NCBI RefSeq assembly: GCF_000001735.4
Contig: NC_003075.7
Location: forward strand, 7,131,001-7,195,000
Reading direction: 5' to 3'
DNA from: Arabidopsis thaliana
Taxonomy: Eukaryota; Streptophyta; Magnoliopsida; Brassicales; Brassicaceae
DNA: 64,000 bases
Below, piece by piece: positions 24,377 through 34,722 of the stretch (position 1 is the first letter of the stretch; each line of letters opens with the position of its first letter). The translations under genes were made by a program, and so were the position numbers. The notes beneath the pieces are model-generated. The model had not been told where the DNA came from. It was given only the letters and a program-made list of their open reading frames with translations, and searched no databases.

Positions 24377-24559
24377 ATATATTATAATAGTTAGCTTTTT
24401 ATTTTTAAAACTAAATTAAAAATGTGAAAAATATTAAGAGATTTGCAAAATTACTTTTTCTACTACTTTTTTACAACAATAGCGTGACTCTTTTTAAAAT
24501 AAAAATAAATGAGCAAACAGATTTGTTTAGTAAATTAGTTTAGATATTTCTACAATTTG

Positions 24560-24775
24560 CTACCCCTCATTTTTTTATCAATAGTACAAATTATTATTAA
24601 TTATAATATTATAAACTATACTTTTACATTAAAATAAAATAAAATTATTATATTATTATTTTATCAATATCAGTTAATTTTTACATTAATCTAACTTAAA
24701 ACCAATAAAATTTATTCATTTATAACGTTTATTAACTTTATAGAATATTAATTTTAAAAAATTCTACTGTAGTAA
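24560..24775. mobile_element. Decayed Emigrant/Lemi1-like end
   Basis: The stretch TTATCAATATCAGTTAATTTTTACATTAATCTAACTT...TTCTACTG|TA follows, block by block, the right half of the better preserved element at 59934-60577. The terminal inverted repeat is eroded and no left end was found. Confidence 0.4.
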
Positions 24776-25036
24776 TATTTTATTACTTGCAAATAGATAA
24801 GTTAATCGAGTTGGATCAATCATTGTTAACTCAATTAATTCAATGTATTTTTGAGAAATTAACCGATTCATACCAGAAATAACCGATAATTAACGTTTAA
24901 ACCAGTCAAAACCGGAGCATACGGATAACATTTAAGGTAATGGCAAAAAGTAACATTTTGGCTAAAACCGGACTACTTATCATGTTCGTAAACGGTGAAC
25001 AGTTATCCAAAAACCGAACTATAACCGCAATTAAAG

Positions 25037-25045
25037 CCACGTGTG
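25037..25045. promoter_or_regulatory. G-box/ABRE upstream of SGR2
   Basis: CCACGTGTG, 390 bp before the SGR2 start. Senescence and ABA control of SGR genes through bZIP/bHLH factors is established; use of this site is inferred. Confidence 0.4.
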
Positions 25046-25434
25046 AACCTTAATCTCACGACACATGCTAAGCTCATGCAGTGAAGAAGCTGAACACCAC
25101 GTCCTCGTGGCACTCTCAGTCTCACCTGTTCAAAGAGATCTTTGAAGAACTGAGAAGAAGTCTAGAAATAGAACCAACCTTCGTTTAAACCCGTATATAT
25201 AGTTATCTAACCCAACACGCAACAAAAAAGAGAAAGAAAGAAAAAGTAAACCGAAAGCGAAAGCAAGCTTGATATTTCGTGGGTTTCAAAGTTACAAGTT
25301 TTGATTACGAACACGCAAGAATAACGCGAGATCTTGATTAGAGAGAGTTCTTGCAAAAAGGGTCTCTGTATTTAGTTATTAAATTCTTCAATCTTGTTTC
25401 TGTAAATTTCGGATATTTTTGAGAACAAGCAAAG

Positions 25435-26839
25435 ATGTGTAGTTTGGCTACAAATCTGTTACTACCATCGAAGATGAAACCAGTTTTTCCAGAGAAACTG
25501 AGCACTAGCTCACTCTGTGTCACCACTAGAAGATCTAAGATGAAGAACCGATCTATTGTTCCTGTAAGATTCTCAAATCTTTTTCCTCTACACTCTGTTT
25601 TCAAAGTTACTATATTTGTTAATAATTTCATTACTTGTTTGATTTATGTTCGTTTCCATGAATATCTGTTACTATTTCTGGAAATTATTAGAAACAATAA
25701 TAAGTTCCATTACTTTAGTTTGTATACTCTGTTTTTAGGGTTTGTCTCTATGTTGCGCCTTGTTTGAATCTGAAATTTGATGGATCATATTAAAGGTTTG
25801 ATATTTCTTTGTTTTGAATGGATATAAAGGTTGCAAGATTGTTTGGACCGGCGATTTTTGAAGCCTCCAAATTGAAAGTGTTATTCTTAGGAGTTGATGA
25901 GAAGAAGCATCCAGCAAAACTTCCAAGAACTTACACTCTTACTCACAGTGACATAACCGCTAAATTAACTTTAGCTATATCTCAATCCATTAATAACTCT
26001 CAGGTAAAATTATAAACCGTACAGTTGCAACGTTTAGGATTTAGGGTTGCGTAAAAGTGATGTAACGTTTTCGGTTCTTGCTTTCACCAGTTGCAAGGAT
26101 GGGCAAATAAATTGTTCCGGGACGAAGTAGTGGGCGAGTGGAAGAAAGTGAAAGGTAAAATGTCGCTTCATGTTCATTGCCACATTAGCGGAGGCCACTT
26201 CTTCTTGAATCTCATCGCGAAGCTTCGGTACTACATCTTTTGCAAAGAATTACCTGTGGTAAGTTACTTTTGTGCAAGCTTTTTTGAGTAATAGTCTAGT
26301 GGTTTATTGTCATGTTAATTAGGAAATATATTACAAAAATATATTGTAGATAATTTTTAACTTGTATGGAGCAAGCATAGACTCCAAGATGTCTGTCTGG
26401 AATTCTTGGCTAATAACAGATATATTTATATTGTATATGATATGTAATAGTAATACCACGATTGATTGAGTATATTGGACCTATTGATTTATAGGTACTG
26501 GAAGCTTTTGCCCATGGAGATGAGTATTTGTTAAATAATCACCCCGAGCTACAAGAATCTCCTGTTTGGGTTTATTTCCATTCCAACATCCCGGAGTACA
26601 ACAAGGTCGAATGTTGGGGACCGCTTTGGGAGGCCATGTCGCAGCACCAGCACGACGGAAGGACCCACAAGAAGAGTGAAACTCTACCGGAGCTACCTTG
26701 TCCTGATGAGTGCAAGTGTTGCTTTCCGACGGTTAGCACGATTCCGTGGTCTCATCGTCATTATCAACATACCGCAGCGGATGAGAATGTTGCGGATGGC
26801 CTGTTGGAAATACCTAACCCTGGGAAATCAAAGGGATAG
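25435..26839 (+). CDS. SGR2: STAY-GREEN 2 (NYE2), chloroplast Mg-dechelatase family
   Basis: SGR proteins act in the chloroplast; family members remove Mg from chlorophyll a at the start of chlorophyll breakdown and bind light-harvesting complexes and catabolic enzymes. Exons: 25435-25563, 25830-26003, 26091-26258, 26495-26839; 271 codons plus stop. Exon 1 encodes the transit-peptide region (MCSLATNLLLPS..., Ser/Arg-rich). The core begins ARLFGPAIFEASKLKV and includes FLGVDEKKHP, LPRTYTLTHSDITAKL, HCHISGGHF and VWVYFHSNIPEYNKVECWGPLW. The C-terminal Cys-rich motif (P-x3-C-x3-C-x-C2-F-P-x5-P) is complete: PCPDECKCCFPTVSTIP. The adjacent downstream gene is a tandem copy only 310 bp away. SGR1/NYE1 is the paralogue in the duplicate block. 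Confidence 0.95.
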
Positions 26840-27006
26840 ATCTAATGTAAATGTGTTTTTTCTTTTTCTTTGGTGGTTAGGAATGTTAGAAGGAGCATGA
26901 AAATCTATTTGGTCGGTGTTAATAGGGAGTGACAATTGTATAACATAAGTTTCAGTATTTTACAAATTCCTTATATATTAGTTTTATAAGGTGATTAGTT
27001 ACCCAT

Positions 27007-27013
27007 CCACGTG
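27007..27013. promoter_or_regulatory. G-box upstream of the second STAY-GREEN copy
   Basis: CCACGTG, about 137 bp before the start codon, in the 310-bp spacer between the tandem genes. Confidence 0.35.
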
Positions 27014-27149
27014 TTATACATGTCTTTTTATTGTATGAATAATCGACACAAGATAAATAGTAGGATTTGGGATTAAGTCATGAAATTAAAAGACATCTAC
27101 TTTTGGAAAATATCTCTCTTTGTTAGAGTTGTAAGAGAGTGATAGAGAG

Positions 27150-28440
27150 ATGTGTAGCTTGATGGCAAGCTTGTTGCTCCCAGCAAACTTGAAACCAGAT
27201 TTTTCAGACAAAGAGAGAAGTAGCTCAATCCCTTCAACTACTAGAAGTTCCAAGAGGAAGAAGCAATCTATGTTTCCTGTAAAAAATCTAAATCTTTTAC
27301 CTGAGAAATGTTTTCAAAACTCTGTTTCTTAAAGAGATATGTTTTATCTGAAATCAAATGTTAGCGTTATTTTTCATTTTGTTTTGAAATGGTGAAGGTT
27401 GCAAGACTATTCGGACAGGCGATTTTCGAAGCTTCTAAACTGAATGTCAAGTTCTTAGGAGTTGATGAGAAGAAGCATCCACCGAATCTTCCAAGAACTT
27501 ACACTTTCACTCATAGTGACATCACCGCTAAGTTAACTTTAGCTATTTCTCACTCGATCAATAACTCTCAGGTAATTAGTTATCCATTACCTCTCCACAA
27601 TTTAACACATGTAAAGACATGGATTTAGAATTTAGATTTTTACCAAACCTGAGTAAGTTTTTAACCCATGGTTGGATCAGCTACAAGGATGGGCAAACAG
27701 GTTGTACCGAGACGAAGTAGTTGCCGAATGGAGGAAGGTGAAAAGTAACATGTCGCTTCACGTTCATTGTCACATTAGCGGTGATCATTTTCTTTTGGAT
27801 CTCATTGCGGAACTTCGTTACTTCATATTTTGCAAGGAGTTACCCATGGTAATTTTTTTTTAACCAAGTAACTATATTCTAGTGGTTATCGACTTCTCGT
27901 CTAAAGTAATGAATCAATTTCTGTTGGATATAATTTTTTCATAGCAAACACAAACTTTTAAGGATTAGTTAAGATTTCAGTATAGGATTTTGATCCATCA
28001 TAGGATATAAAATTTGATATTCCATATGACTTGTAACAGTTTAGTGGTCTTTTAATTATATATATGTGACCAATTGAATTATTTTATAGGTGTTAAAAGC
28101 TTTTGTTCATGGAGATGAGAACATGTTAAACAATTATCCTGAGCTACATGAAGCTTTTGTTTGGGTGTATTTCCATTCCAACATCCCCAAGTTCAACAAG
28201 GTCGAATGTTGGGGTCGGCTATGCGAGGCCACCTCGCACGATGGTTGTAAGACTCCCACGTGTGAAATCTTACCGGAACCGCCTTGCTTTGATAAGTGCA
28301 GCTGTTGTTTTCCGACGGTCAGCACGATCCCCTGGTCTCATTCTCATGGCTGCAGCCATGGTGAAGAGGATAATAATGTAGCTATAGCCGGAGGGAATCT
28401 ATTGACCAAGTACATGTATAAGCGAAGTAAAAGAAAATAG
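27150..28440 (+). CDS. STAY-GREEN-like tandem copy
   Basis: Tandem paralogue of SGR2 with the same four-exon structure and identical sizes for the first three exons: 27150-27278, 27398-27571, 27681-27848, 28090-28440; 273 codons plus stop. Begins MCSLMASLLLPANLKP. Keeps FLGVDEKKHP, YTFTHSDITAKL, VWVYFHSNIPKFNKVECWG and the full Cys-rich motif PCFDKCSCCFPTVSTIP. Differences from SGR1/SGR2 consensus include G to D in HISGDHF, L to K before FLGVD, and a different tail (Gly/Asn-rich ending in YMYKRSKRK). No stop or frameshift, so it should make protein; whether it keeps dechelatase activity cannot be read from sequence. Corresponds to At4g11911 from memory. Confidence 0.9.
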
Positions 28441-29617
28441 TAGCACATATCTTTCGATGTATAATCAAAATCATCAAATGGTCGTTGAGATAATGTCACA
28501 TTATCAAGTGCAATGATGTGGTAAAGCCGTAAAGGACATAGTGAATGATCAACAAAACAACTAGATTCTGAATCAGTATGCTGATAATTCATGGTGGTGG
28601 GTCGAGTCATTTCTTACAACAATGTCCGTATAGAAGTGCAACGTAAATTTATTTTCCTATTTTTTTTTCACTTTTGAACAGAAGGTGACTCGGTCTTTTA
28701 TAATAATTAGAAGAAACAAACAAGACACCTGATTGTTTGTATTAAAAACGTGGGGGCGAAATTATTTGGCGAGGCAAAGACTAGTCCTTATTTTTTTTGT
28801 CCCACCAACTGATCACGACACGACACGACACATGAAAATTTTGTTAAATGAAACACAAGAATTTGGTTTACAGTTCCAAAACTTTGTATGGTGCAAAATC
28901 CCCTTTATGTGAATGAGTAATTAAAATACTTTGGTCAATCCACACGAAAATACCTTACCTCCTGATGCCCTATGTAGTATTTCGCCACCGTAGTCATAAT
29001 TTAATTTAGTCATTTATATTTTGTTAGCAGATCTCTAAATGTCTGAGATGATTCTGTATGTTTCTAATGAATCAAACTTTATTTGGTTCTGCATGGTGTG
29101 TTACGGTCACTGGGACCACGTCCGCGTGGAAAATGCAGGGAGATAATCGAGAGAAGTTGATCCATGTCGACCATATAACATTTTACTTCAACACAACACA
29201 ATTTGGTGAAATTTTTAAAAGAAATTTGAACATAGGTTAAGTGAGAAAGTTAATTAAGTGTCCCAAAAGCATTATGATCTTTAGAACCTTTTCACTCTGG
29301 GTCAAGGATAAAATCTACATCGTACATTTTTCTTTGGTGTAATTAAAAGTTTCAGAAAATATTATATTTACAATTAAAATCCAATCTGTACAACTAACTA
29401 TAAGAAGAAAATCTAATGAAACGCAGATCACACAAAACTCATAAAACTTAGGTTTGATCTGTTGCCACTAATTTATTCTTTCTCATCTTTGCATTCTCAC
29501 GAGAAAGACTTCACACAATCTCTCGGAGGTTTGGTTAGGACGACCAACTAATCTGGCTGAGTTTTGCTTCTTCTTCCTCTCCCCCTGATTTCGAGAATCA
29601 TGTCAAGACTCAAGATG
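28441..29617. other. Intergenic, convergent 3' ends
   Basis: Separates the second STAY-GREEN gene from the convergent CCS52A2 gene. Only short, unremarkable open frames; I see no repeat or RNA gene. Confidence 0.5.
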
Positions 29618-32257
29618 TCACCGGATTGTTGTTCTACCAAAAGATAATGCCCCGATTTCGCTCTCCCTGCTCTGAGAATAGAAAAAAAATAAAAAGAAAA
29701 AGAGAATGTTGTGTGTTATACATTGTTCATTTTCAAAGAATTTGAGGATTAGAAATGGCGAATATGCTTCGGGTTCTTTACCTGAGATTTCGGAGAAGGG
29801 AAGACATTCCAGAATCTCAAGGTTTCATCTCCTGCTCCTGTCACAATTGTCTGCAACAAATACAAGAAAAGTGTGTTGATGCAAGTGTTATAAGAAAGTA
29901 GGCAAAAATATAAGATGATGATTAGAAGAATGAGCAACGAGAGAAAGAAAAAAAGTAACCTGTCCATCCGGTGACACCGCAAGGTACAGAACGCGGTACG
30001 AGTGACCAGTGAGAGTTGCCAACTATAACAGAACAGGTTCTCATCAAAATCCCAAAATTCAGCAACCAATAAAAAAACCGAAGTAAGAGCAAAGAATTCT
30101 TACTTTAGACATGGTTGGATATTTCCAGACGATGATTTGGTTCTGGGAATACCCGTGTGTGCTCACAAGCTCATTCACGTTCTTAGACCATACCAAATTA
30201 CACACCTGCGTGTGGAAAGAAGATTATGCAGCTATAAAACCACAATGTGAAATCTCAGATGTTTATAAGTTAGCATAACCGGATTTACCTGGCTGTTGGT
30301 ATCTACGCAATTTAAATGAGTGTTTGTCGTTGTGTTCCAGAAACGGATACATCTATCAGCAGTGCCACCACCAGAAGCAAGAAGTCCAAAATGATGTGGA
30401 GACCACGCAATGGCTTTCACTGCTGCGGCGTGTTCACAGAATCTCAAAACCGGTTGTGTTGAATGTTGGTTCCATACAAACAGCTGCAAGATCCTAGAAT
30501 CATTACATATGCTTGAAAATTCATGTTAACTTCAGACACAGAATGATGATTATATATTTACCTTATTGTCGTTTCCACCTGATGCTAGCTCGCGATTGTC
30601 CGAAGACCATTTGAGTCCACAGATTTCGGATTTGTGACCTTTAAGTTTACTGACATGATCTTCTTGAGTACGAATGTCTCTCTGAAGTATGCTCTTGTCT
30701 CTACTACCTGAAGACAGAACAGATGAGCTCCATGCCAAGGCTCCAACTCTTAGCCGATGACCTTCCATTGTTCTAATATTCTTGCATCGTAACACATCCC
30801 ATATCTATTAAAAGAAATCAGTAAACGTAAGTTCTCCATAAGAAGATCATGACACCTTAATAAGAAGATCAGATTGGCTGCATTAACTTGATCGTTGGTT
30901 GTTAAGACAAATATCCATCTTAACAACCAACGATCAAGTTAATGCAGTCAATATGATTCGGTGAAGTAAGCTAGCAAGTGCATTCCAGTGAAATAACATT
31001 TGCAAAAGCAACATCCTCAAAAGTCTAATTCAACCTAGTTTCCGAAAAGATTCCTTCCCGATTCAAGGAGTCAAGAGGTACTATATATAAAGGCATGTAT
31101 AAACTCAGATAGCCAAAACAATCTTGATTATCTAACCTGTACTGTTCCGCTACTAGTTCCAATAGCCAAATGTGTTCCACGTAGTGCCCAACCAACTGAG
31201 CAAACAGTTTCATCGACCCCAAGATCGCATAACTTAGTTACCTGCAAATAGCAGAAAGAGATTTCCATCACAAAAGACACTATCTAAGATAGGAATGAGA
31301 TACAGAAATTACAATTCAGGAAGAAAAAGAGCTCACCTTGCTACTACAAGCATTCCACAAATACACGCAGTTCCCTAATCCCACTGCAAGAACATTTTGT
31401 GCCGACCAATCCACGAGATTCAAGTAAAAATCATCTTGCAGAGCCGGCGCATCCAATACCTAAAAACAAAAAGAAGCTTTTCCACTCATCCACAGGACAA
31501 ATGCGACAAAAAGGACAAACATTTCTAATCAAACTGGATAAAGAGTAGGAAAAATGCAACAACAACTAGACAGTTTTCAAAAACAATCCAGCCCACACTA
31601 GCAAAGAAGTTCCATACATAAATGCACCAAATAGATGAAATGTGACAAACACAATCAAGAATCACAACTCTCAAAAACCTAAATCTACCAAACAATACAC
31701 AAATCAATCCAAGAAAACACAATCTACAAACCCTAATTTCAACTCCACAAAGAAACCCCCGAAGATCAAAAACAAACACTGACCTTATAAGGAGACCTAA
31801 GAATCTTCCTCGGCGACTTAACAGGACTAGGGCTAACACCACTAACCACATCAGAATCAAAAGGCGGATACAAATTCAAAGACCTCTGCGTTTCCGTCTT
31901 AAACCTAAAAATATTCCCCGACGGAGAAAACCCATTAACAACATCACTTTTCTCCGGCGTCACCGGACCAAAAAGCGCCGTTTTCAAAAGACTCGCATAA
32001 GAACCAGCCCCATCTTCTTTCCCATCTTTCTTATTCGGCGAAGAAGATGCCAAATCGAAAAGCGCGAAATTGGAACCAGATCTACTTGGAATAAACCTAT
32101 CTGAGTAAATAGGTTTCGAAGGAGAGTGATAATGATTCGAATCGATTAAACGGTTGATTCGTGACTCGAGTGACACCGTCGGACGATTCATCGACGGTGG
32201 AAGATTCAGCTGAGAATCTGACTTCTTCTTCGGTGTTGTTGATTCATCTTCTTCCAT
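29618..32257 (-). CDS. CCS52A2: APC/C activator CCS52A2 (FIZZY-RELATED 1), WD40 protein
   Basis: Cdh1-type activator that brings mitotic cyclins to the anaphase-promoting complex; promotes endoreduplication and maintains the root meristem in Arabidopsis. Exons (minus): 31784-32257, 31337-31459, 31137-31241, 30562-30804, 30289-30483, 30104-30205, 29960-30022, 29782-29850, 29618-29671; 475 codons plus stop, the expected length. Seen: the C-box DRFIPSR (about residue 53-59) for APC/C docking, Ser-Pro CDK sites in the N-terminal region (SPVKSPRK), seven WD40 repeats (for example [30 protein letters not shown]) and the C-terminal Ile-Arg tail. Its intron 3 contains a striking hairpin (30873-30952). 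Upstream TGGGCY motifs are given separately. Paralogue CCS52A1 is in the duplicate block. Confidence 0.96.
30873..30952. repeat. Near-perfect 35-bp inverted repeat in CCS52A2 intron 3
   Basis: Arms 30873-30907 and 30918-30952 pair over 35 bp with one G-T wobble around a 10-nt loop (CAAATATCCA). It is in the intron between exons 3 and 4 and encodes no peptide. Confidence 0.9.
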
Positions 32258-32486
32258 GTTTGATTTCAATCTCTTACTGTTTCGTTCCTCCAGATTTGAA
32301 GATTTGGGTTGAAAAAAGTTGAGATCTTTCTGTTTTTTTTTGTTTCTTCACTAAAGTTTTTTTTTTCTTTCCCGGGAAAATTGTTGAGGGAAACAGAAAA
32401 TGTCAAGTGAATTGGTGCGAAAATAAGGGAGCGATCATGTGTGGTAGGGTTTATGGTAGATACACTGTCTTATTGGACTGTTTTAA

Positions 32487-32656
32487 TTGGGCTTGAAACT
32501 TGTTATAAGCCCAATAATAAATTATGTTTTCGTTGAATTAATTAAATTCTTAGGAGTTGTATTAAATTAACATGGTCATTTCAGTGAAATTTCATTAGTT
32601 CACGTTGGGCTTTAATGGACTTTTTCATTGGATCTGGATTATGTTTTCATTGGGCT
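32487..32656. promoter_or_regulatory. TGGGCY (site II) cluster upstream of CCS52A2
   Basis: TGGGCT cores at 32488-32493, 32508-32513 (reverse), 32606-32611 and 32651-32656. TGGGCC/T elements bind TCP factors and are typical of genes active in dividing cells, which suits an APC/C activator. Spacing of 230-400 bp from the ATG. Confidence 0.45.
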
Positions 32657-33295
32657 TTTGAAGATATAGAGTATATCGAAATTTTTGGGTTTTTTTTCTT
32701 TTTTTTTCTATATTTCGATACAAACGGATTTTATTTTTTGGGTAAATGATTAAGGTAGTCAACAAAGAGGGTGCAAGTTTTAAAATTATGACCTTTTTTA
32801 GCATAATTTTAAACAAATTTGTGTATACAGTTATAGACTTATAGTAATTGTAGATAATGATAATTTGCTTAGCTTCTTAGCAAAAAAAGACTATTTGCTT
32901 AGCTGTATATTGGCCAAGTTTACAGATTCCAAGGTCATACTTTTCTATATATGCAAATGCAACTTTTAGAAAATATAGAAATCCAGAAGTAGACATATAT
33001 TGATTGTTTTGACTATCTTAGATACATTGGACCACTAAAAAACAAGAAACATAAGATAGAAAGATTTATAAATAGGATTTTTACCATTTAAAGTGCATTA
33101 ATAAAAATAAATAATTGATTTTGATCAAAACAAAAATAATAATAATAAATAAATAAATAATTGAAATTTACACTCTTAGTAGTAACAAAATTATAGATAT
33201 GAACACCCAATATATATAAATAGGAAAAAAATTAAAAGAGAGAAATCATACCTGATATTCTTACAAATATGAAACTTATGACCAATTTTAATACT

Positions 33296-33880
33296 TATTA
33301 CCAAGTTTTGTTATTCAAGAATAATTTAATTTTGTTATTAGAAATATCATTTTGGTCAAAATTTTAAAATATTTTTGACTATGCAATGTATAGAAAGATA
33401 TTTCAACAAATAGAACAATAACGGTCAACGATATTTCAAAATTTTAAAATATAATTACCATATTAATTACAGTCTATATTTTTATTAGAAACATAGTATA
33501 GTATCTTTTTAACTGAGTAAAATAAAAAATTCTGAAAACTAAAGCAATTTCGTATAGATATATATTTTGAAAAGTAACAGCCAACGGTATTTGGTGCGAA
33601 ATAAACGGTAATTCAAAAAATTAATAGAAATAAAAACTGAGAGTCAATCTAATCACAAACATCTGAAATAGATACATGTTAATTGGTGTGTAAGACTAGA
33701 TTTCTTGCATTAATTCCCTTCAACAAACTATTAAATCACTCTTTAATCTTTTCTCACATATTCAGTATAAAAACATATTGTGTCCCTCTCCAAAACTTTT
33801 ATCACAAAACTATCATATCTAAGTCTAAAACACCAAACCACCTCTCTGTCTCTCTCTCTTGTCTCCATCGCCAGAGCCTT
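33296..33880 (+). promoter_or_regulatory. J-like gene 1 promoter/leader (copy A of three)
   Basis: Shares TTTTAAAATAT(A/T)..GTTGACTATG(C/A)AATGTATAGA and GGTCAACG blocks with 36655-37170 and 40200-40690. All three have TATAAAA about 100-130 bp before the ATG (here ATAAAAAC at about 33768) and a CT-rich leader. WRKY-type TTGAC cores are kept in each copy. Confidence 0.55.
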
Positions 33881-33903
33881 CACGGTTAACATTGTTCGTC
33901 ATC

Positions 33904-34722
33904 ATGTCATCCGGAGAAAGAGCTTTACACCTTACAACACCCGACGATGAAGCTATAAGAACGTGCCATTTACTTCTACGGTTTGGAGATTTTAGGGGAG
34001 TTCGAGACATCGTCAACACGAACAAGGCAGTAATCAGTGAACGGCTAGATACGTTTGAGAAAGCGGCAGCTATCTCGGATGTTCTCTCGGCCGCAGAGAC
34101 CCCGCTTCCCAACGGGGCGACTGATTGGTACGGCATCATTCGAATGAAACAGCCGGGACCGATTGTAGGGGAGGACTTCGAGAAGTTGATGAATCTCTTG
34201 AACTCGAGTAACAATCCTTTCCCGTTTTGCCAGGAAGCTCGTGTTAAAGCCTCGTTAGCTTGGTCGTTTCTGTCTGATCCAACCTCTAAGGCGAAGTACG
34301 ATAAGTCTATTTCCAGCGAGGACAACCTTGTAATCGAAGACCAAACCGGTGACATAACCGATGGTGTTCCTCTTTGCGGAGAGGGTAGCGAAGGTGAAGT
34401 GGACACAAGAAAACGAAAGGCGGAGAGTCTCATTTTTTCTGATTTGCCAGCATTAGAGAACTTGAAAGAGTTTCAGGAAACGGAAGAGAGTCCCTTGCCC
34501 GTGGAGGAGAAAAACAATGAAGTTCCATCGAAAGACACTTCGTTTGTCCCGGAGAAACGTAACGTTGGTCCGGGACCTGACGATGAGGTTGTTGTGATTT
34601 CTGATGACGAGGATGAGGAATACGTGGGCCGAGATATTATCTCAATGGCTAGAACAGCGAAAGTGCGCATAGTTGATGGAAGGAAAGTGAAATTTGTCCC
34701 ATTGAGGAAGAAGCAAAAATAG
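33904..34722 (+). CDS. Intronless J-like protein without HPD motif, copy 1
   Basis: One exon, 272 codons plus stop. The ATG at 33904 is preferred over an in-frame one at 33859 because it aligns with the start of copy 2. Residues 1-150 resemble the N-terminus of plant DnaJ/DUF3444 proteins: an alpha-helical region, then a J-like segment (DWYGIIRM ... EARVKASLAWSFLSDPTSKAKYD) that keeps the EAW.FLSDP..K..YD signature of helices III-IV but has no His-Pro-Asp, so it should not stimulate Hsp70 ATPase. The C-terminal half is acidic and low complexity and contains VVVISDDEDEE, a good SUMO-interaction motif, then a basic end (VPLRKKQK) that may be nuclear-targeting. Function unknown. Lineage-specific tandem family with copies at 37.2 and 40.7 kb. 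Confidence 0.8.
   Translation: MSSGERALHLTTPDDEAIRTCHLLLRFGDFRGVRDIVNTNKAVISERLDTFEKAAAISDVLSAAETPLPNGATDWYGIIRMKQPGPIVGEDFEKLMNLLNSSNNPFPFCQEARVKASLAWSFLSDPTSKAKYDKSISSEDNLVIEDQTGDITDGVPLCGEGSEGEVDTRKRKAESLIFSDLPALENLKEFQETEESPLPVEEKNNEVPSKDTSFVPEKRNVGPGPDDEVVVISDDEDEEYVGRDIISMARTAKVRIVDGRKVKFVPLRKKQK

Larger units (their letters stand above)
32258..33903. other. Divergent intergenic region between CCS52A2 and J-like gene 1
   Basis: Holds the CCS52A2 promoter on the left and the J-like promoter on the right. The stretch from about 32595 recurs at about 39195 and the stretch from about 33296 recurs at 36655 and 40200, marking units of the local duplication. Confidence 0.6.

Noticed and set aside
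33859..33903. Longer start for J-like copy 1 (MSPSPEPSR...)
   Set aside because: The in-frame upstream ATG does not align with copy 2, whose start matches the ATG at 33904.
33825..34433. 202-codon antisense frame over J-like copy 1
   Set aside because: It is the mirror of the coding frame, with composition set by the sense gene; no family features.
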